Shown piece by piece: positions 7,236 through 12,503 of a stretch of 12,503 bases of DNA. The notes beneath the pieces are model-generated. The model searched no databases. It was not told the DNA's origin and saw nothing but the letters and a program-made list of their open reading frames with translations. The position numbers were made by a program, and so were the translations under genes. The stretch's first letter is position 1; each line of letters begins with the position of its first letter. The stretch is taken from assembly GCA_020047885.1 (NCBI GenBank), contig JAIFNF010000122.1, positions 1 to 12,503 on the forward strand, in the 5' to 3' direction. This DNA is from Gammaproteobacteria bacterium. GTDB lineage: Bacteria; Pseudomonadota; Gammaproteobacteria; Competibacterales; Competibacteraceae.

Positions 7236-8303
7236 ATGACCGAAACTACGATCGCAGTCAGTCAACCGGCGCTCAATGAACGCACCCAGCATTTATTGAA
7301 AGTCCTGGTTGAGCGCTACATCCGCGATGGCCAGCCGGTCGGCTCGCGGACGCTGGCGCGTGACGCCGGTCTGGAAGTCAGTCCGGCTACCGTCCGTAAC
7401 GTCATGGCGGATCTGGAAGAACTCGGTTATCTGCGCGCCCCCCACACGTCTGCCGGTCGGGTGCCGACGGCGCGGGGTTATCGGTTCTTTATCGACGCCC
7501 TGTTGCGGGTGCAGCCGCTGGATCGGCGAGAAGTGGAGACCGTGCGGCGGCGCATCGATCAGCCGGCGCAGAGCGGCGCTGACCTGGCGCGGTCAGTTTC
7601 CGATCTCCTGTCCGGGTTGACGCAGTTGGCGGGCGTTGTCATGTTGCCACGGCGTAACGTGGTCACGCTGCGCCATGTCGAGTTCCTGCCACTGTCCGAG
7701 CAACGCATTCTGGTGATCCTGGTGCTGAACACCCAGGAGGTGCAGAACCGCATCATCCAAACCCAGCGGCTCTACAGCGCGACGGAACTGCAACAGGTCG
7801 CCAATTATTTAAACGCCCAGTTTGCCGGTCATGATATTCAACAAGTGCGTGAAGTGCTGTTGCGCGATCTGCGTGAGGCGCGCAATAGCCTCGACCAGTT
7901 GATGCAGACGGTGGTCGAAGTCGCGGAACAGACTTTTGAAACCCAGCCGGAGGGTGAAGATTATGTGGTGGCTGGCCAGACCCATCTGATGCAATGCGCC
8001 GACTTGTCCGATCTCGACAAACTGCGGCAGTTGTTTGAAGCTTTCAACCACAAGCGGGATTTATTGCACCTGTTTGACCAGTGCCTGCACGCCGATGGCG
8101 TGCAAATCTTCGTCGGCGAGGAGTCGGGCTTTGAAGCGCTGGAAGGATGCAGCATCGTCACCGCGCCCTATAGTGTGGAAGGCCAGGTGCTGGGCGTACT
8201 GGGCGTCATTGGCCCGACCCGCATGGCCTACGACCGGGTCATTCCCGTAGTGGACGTCACCGCCCGGTTGTTGGCGGCGGCATTGAATACCCGGAAAGAA
8301 TAG
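7236..8303 (+). CDS. hrcA: Heat-inducible transcription repressor HrcA
   Basis: A 355-residue HrcA repressor, which binds the CIRCE operator and is kept active by GroEL. The N-terminal winged helix spans about 15-90 and includes VGSRTLARDAGLEVSPATVRNVMADLEELGYL and the HTSAGRVPTARGYRFF wing, both highly characteristic. The rest is the GAF-like and inserted dimerisation region, ending in a VIGPTRMAYDRVIPVVDVTARLL block typical of the family. Length is normal (about 340-360). It starts 35 nt after the HD-GYP stop with a weak ribosome-binding site. I could not find a CIRCE element (TTAGCACTC, nine bases, GAGTGCTAA) before this gene, grpE, dnaK or dnaJ, so its target is probably elsewhere, with groESL the obvious candidate. 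Confidence 0.96.
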   Translation: MTETTIAVSQPALNERTQHLLKVLVERYIRDGQPVGSRTLARDAGLEVSPATVRNVMADLEELGYLRAPHTSAGRVPTARGYRFFIDALLRVQPLDRREVETVRRRIDQPAQSGADLARSVSDLLSGLTQLAGVVMLPRRNVVTLRHVEFLPLSEQRILVILVLNTQEVQNRIIQTQRLYSATELQQVANYLNAQFAGHDIQQVREVLLRDLREARNSLDQLMQTVVEVAEQTFETQPEGEDYVVAGQTHLMQCADLSDLDKLRQLFEAFNHKRDLLHLFDQCLHADGVQIFVGEESGFEALEGCSIVTAPYSVEGQVLGVLGVIGPTRMAYDRVIPVVDVTARLLAAALNTRKE

Positions 8304-8352
8304 GCTGTGGTGAAACACGCCGTGTCGGATCCCGCTGACCGGGCGAAACTCC

Positions 8353-8380
8353 CTTGAATTTCTGCCCGGCATCCCCACTT
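8353..8380 (+). promoter_or_regulatory. Sigma-32 (RpoH) type promoter for grpE
   Basis: CTTGAA at 8353-8358, a 14-base spacer, then CCCCACTT at 8373-8380. This closely fits the RpoH consensus (CTTGAA, 11-15 bases, CCCCATNT). It lies about 64 bases before the grpE ATG, in the only long gap between hrcA and grpE. The match to a similarly built site before dnaK raises confidence. Confidence 0.85.
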
Positions 8381-8443
8381 CTCGATCATCCATAGCGGCA
8401 TCCGCTGCCCACCCGAATTTTGCGTGACGGAGAACACCTCACC

Positions 8444-9058
8444 ATGCCCCCTACCGAACCGATCCAGACCCCCCGTCCCCAGCCCGGGATGGCTGAGGCG
8501 AATCACCCTTTCGCCGACTCTCTGGTTTTTTCTACCGACAATCAGGACGCCGATATACGGGTCAACCGCGAGGAATTCGCCGCGATGCAACAGGATTTGG
8601 ATCAGGCGCTGGCCAAAGCTGATGAACACTGGAAGCTGTATCTGGGTGCCCATGCCGAGATGGAAAATTTGCGCAAGCGCGCCGAGCGCGACGTGCAAAA
8701 TGCCCACAAATTCGCCCTGGAACGGTTTTTCAGCGAATTATTGCCGGTGCGCGACAGTCTGGAACTGGGATTGGCGGCAGCCAACGGCGCGGTAGATGTG
8801 GCCCAGTTGCGTGAAGGGGTCGAGCTGACCTTGAAGCAATTGGCGGCAGCCATGGAAAAGTTTGGCATCCGCGAAGTCAATCCACAGGACGCCAAATTCG
8901 ATCCTAACCTGCACGAAGCCGTGGCGATGGCACCGACCGACCAGGCCGAGCCGAACACGGTGATTCAGGTCATGCAGAAGGGCTACATTCTCAATGAGCG
9001 GCTGATTCGTCCAGCGAAGGTTATTGTCGCCCAGGTTGTTCCTAAACCTGCCGGTTAA
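8444..9058 (+). CDS. grpE: Nucleotide exchange factor GrpE
   Basis: A 204-residue GrpE, the dimeric co-chaperone that releases ADP from DnaK. After a disordered Pro-rich leader (1-40) comes a long coiled coil (about 42-90: EEFAAMQQDLDQALAKADEH onward, with YLGAHAEMENLRKRAERD). The helical-bundle region FFSELLPVRDSLELGL follows at 95-110. The C-terminal beta-wing has KFDPNLHEAV at 151-160 and VIQVMQKGYILNERLIRPAKV at 173-193, which is the family signature. I chose the ATG at 8444 because GGAGA sits about nine bases upstream; the longer form would need a TTG at 8420. It is driven by the sigma-32-type promoter at 8353 and lies between hrcA and dnaK. Confidence 0.96.
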   Translation: MPPTEPIQTPRPQPGMAEANHPFADSLVFSTDNQDADIRVNREEFAAMQQDLDQALAKADEHWKLYLGAHAEMENLRKRAERDVQNAHKFALERFFSELLPVRDSLELGLAAANGAVDVAQLREGVELTLKQLAAAMEKFGIREVNPQDAKFDPNLHEAVAMAPTDQAEPNTVIQVMQKGYILNERLIRPAKVIVAQVVPKPAG

Positions 9059-9063
9059 CACGC

Positions 9064-9092
9064 CTTGAAAATCCGCCCGATCATCCCCACCT
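9064..9092 (+). promoter_or_regulatory. Sigma-32 (RpoH) type promoter for dnaK
   Basis: CTTGAA at 9064-9069 (with a further A), a 15-base spacer, then CCCCACCT at 9085-9092. It starts only six bases after the grpE stop and about 56 bases before the dnaK ATG. The spacer shares CCCG and an AT before CCCCAC with the grpE promoter, so the two look like copies of one design. It allows dnaK to be heat-induced separately from grpE. Confidence 0.85.
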
Positions 9093-9147
9093 GTAAAGAC
9101 AAGTCAAGAATCACCGTACCGAATCCCCGATTCAGAGAGTCAAGAAC

Positions 9148-11088
<1,941 letters not shown>

Positions 11089-11113
11089 ACGCCACGGCTG
11101 CATTAGAACGACA

Positions 11114-11153
11114 AATCCGGGAGGGCTACGCGCACTCCCGGATTCTTTGGTTT
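11114..11153 (+). terminator. Terminator-like hairpin between dnaK and dnaJ
   Basis: A perfect 10-bp stem, AATCCGGGAG (11114-11123) with CTCCCGGATT (11135-11144), and an 11-base loop begins 25 bases after the dnaK stop. The bases that follow (CTTTGGTTT) are T-rich but interrupted, so this may be a leaky terminator or an mRNA-stabilising hairpin. Either would lower dnaJ expression relative to dnaK. I see no clear sigma-32 or sigma-70 promoter between it and dnaJ. Confidence 0.7.
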
Positions 11154-11194
11154 ATGAACGAGCACAACCCGGCAGTCGCCTGTAACGCAAAACC

Positions 11195-12285
11195 ATGTCC
11201 AAACGCGATTATTACGAAGTCCTCAATGTAGCCCGCAACGCCAGCGAACCTGAAGGAATCCCGGCGACAACGTCGCTGAAGATCATTTCAAGGAAGCCAA
11301 GGAAGCCTATGAGGTGCTGAGCGATTCGCGCAAACGAGCCGCTTATGATCAGTTTGGCCATGCCGGCGTCGATGGTTCAGCCGGCGGTGGCTTTAGCGGC
11401 GGGCCAGCGGATCTGGGCGATATTTTTGGCGGGGTGTTCCGCGATATATTCGGCGGGATGCGGGGCGGTCCGGGAGGCGGCGGTCAGAGCTACCGGGGTT
11501 CCGATCTGCGCTACACCCTGGATTTAACCCTGGAAGAAGCGGTTTTCGGCACCACGGCCAAAATTCGCGTGCCGACACTGGTCAGTTGCGCGAGTTGCGC
11601 GGGCAGTGGTGCCAAGACCGGCACCAAGCCGACCACGTGCCCGACCTGCCGGGGCGTGGGTCAGGTACGGATGCAGCAAGGCTTCTTTTCCATCCAGCAA
11701 ACCTGCCCACGCTGTCAGGGGCGCGGCACCATCATTCCCGAACCCTGCGAAACCTGCCGGGGCAGTGGCCGGACCGAAGAGCAGAAAACGCTGTCGGTCA
11801 AAGTACCGGCCGGTGTGGATAATGGCGACCGCATCCGGCTGGCGGGCGAAGGCGAGGCGGGCGAGAACAGCGGGCCAGCGGGCGATTTGTATGTGCAAAT
11901 CCGGGTCAAGCCGCATCCGATTTTCACCCGCGAGGACAACGATCTGTATTGCGATGTGCCGATCAGTTTCGCCACGGCGGCGCTGGGCGGGGAATTGGAA
12001 GCACCGACGCTGGATGGGCGCATCAACCTGAAGATTCCGGCAGAAACGCAAACCGGCAAGGTGTTCCGCCTGCGCGGCAAGGGCGTGCGTCCGGTGCGCG
12101 GCGGTGCGACCGGCGATCTGCTGTGTCGGGTCGTGGTGGAAACACCGGTGAATTTGACGAAGGAACAGAAAGAATTGTTGCAACAGTTCGCCGAAACCAT
12201 GCAGGCGGGCGGTAAGCAACACGCGCCCCAGGAAGGCAGTTGGCTGGACGGCGTGAAGAAGTTTTTCGAGGATATGAAATCCTGA
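11195..12285 (+). pseudogene. dnaJ: DnaJ (Hsp40), broken by a ~46-base deletion in the J-domain
   Basis: The ATG at 11195 begins a normal J-domain ([20 protein letters not shown]), then the frame goes wrong at 11255 and stops at TGA 11318-11320 after 41 codons. From AAT 11257 another frame continues the protein correctly ([20 protein letters not shown]) to the stop at 12285. The missing segment should read roughly IKKAYRRLAMKYHPDR, including the HPD motif that stimulates DnaK ATPase. Adding 46 bases restores one frame of 378 residues, near the E. coli 376. The remainder is normal: a Gly/Phe-rich linker (about 11359-11490), four CxxCxGxG zinc motifs ([32 protein letters not shown] at about 11587-11772) and the C-terminal substrate-binding domains ending [14 protein letters not shown]. 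The sharp, otherwise clean lesion fits a recent deletion or an assembly error. Confidence 0.9.
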
Positions 12286-12503
12286 AAGACTGTTTGAACC
12301 TTAGGCAACTTGCAAAAAATAGTCCCATACCCTTCCGAACCTGGCCACGGAAAAACACGGAAAAACACGGAAGATTCTTTTTTTTCCGTGTCTTTCCGTG
12401 GCTCAATCCTCATACCGTTGCGTAAATCATAGTCTTTTATTCTATGACTCACTTCTTGCTTCATCGAGGTTGCCCAAGGGTACGGCTTGGTTTTCGCCAC
12501 TCA
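12286..12503. other. Intergenic region after dnaJ, no gene recognised
   Basis: These 218 bases contain no convincing gene. dapB, common after dnaJ in many gammaproteobacteria, does not start here. Apart from the palindrome described separately there is only a weak CATAG/CTATG pair (12428-12432 and 12442-12446). No T-tailed terminator for dnaJ was seen. Confidence 0.6.
12344..12402. repeat. Palindrome built on a 10-base tandem repeat (CACGGAAAAA)
   Basis: The left arm, GCCACGGAAAAACACGG (12344-12360), pairs with the right arm, CCGTGTCTTTCCGTGGC (12386-12402), over 17 positions with one mismatch. On the left side the unit CACGGAAAAA is tandemly repeated: CACGG occurs at 12346, 12356 and 12366. 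The right arm can therefore pair in two registers ten bases apart. The space between the arms includes a run of eight T (12378-12385). Repeats of this CCACGG/CACGG type recur in intergenic DNA of diverse environmental bacteria as far as I know. As an RNA hairpin it could end or protect the dnaJ message, but no T run follows the stem. Confidence 0.75.

Noticed and set aside
7200..7236. Possible CIRCE operator before hrcA (GCACT and GCGCTC near 7214-7234)
   Set aside because: The halves do not match TTAGCACTC / GAGTGCTAA and are not properly inverted or spaced.
12428..12446. CATAG / CTATG hairpin as a terminator or attachment site
   Set aside because: It has only five pairs, all weak, and no T tail, so it is within chance expectation.
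11715..12500. 261-codon minus-strand frame at the right edge
   Set aside because: It reads through the CACGG palindrome and then antisense to the conserved DnaJ zinc-finger and C-terminal region, and I recognise no domain in it. The short unique part near 12410-12500 is too little to support a gene.

Overview
This looks like about 12.5 kb of chromosome from a gammaproteobacterium of moderately high G+C; I do not name a genus. The core is the arrangement in which nadK-recN is transcribed divergently from a heat-shock chaperone cluster. The cluster encodes HrcA (absent from E. coli but found in other proteobacteria) and also carries sigma-32-type promoters.

Left edge (1-172): the last 16 codons of an IS200/IS605-family TnpB run into a GC-rich hairpin that looks like the 3' end of the TnpB-associated omega (re)RNA. 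A short flanking segment and a strong intrinsic terminator follow.

Minus-strand block (5865 down to 170): six tightly packed genes read leftward, nadK, recN, a Uma2-family nuclease-like gene, an atypical SDR oxidoreductase, a secreted M23 peptidase with a DUF4124-like N-terminus, and an endonuclease/exonuclease/phosphatase-family protein. Gaps are 35 nt or less, and recN and uma2 share one base, so one transcript is likely. The Uma2 gene is visibly richer in A+T and sits where E. coli has bamE.

Plus-strand block (6040 to 12285): an orphan response regulator with an HD-GYP c-di-GMP phosphodiesterase domain, then hrcA, grpE, dnaK and dnaJ. Good sigma-32-type promoters stand before grpE and before dnaK. 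No CIRCE operator for HrcA was found by eye. A terminator-like hairpin separates dnaK from dnaJ.

The most notable anomaly is dnaJ. About 46 bases are missing from the J-domain, removing the segment that should carry the HPD motif and shifting the frame. As written the gene is broken; this is either a real mutation or a sequence or assembly error. The right edge (12286-12503) has no convincing gene and holds a palindrome built on a 10-base tandem repeat. Apart from the partial TnpB/omega-RNA end, I saw no defence, CRISPR, prophage or biosynthetic system, and no clearly new system.
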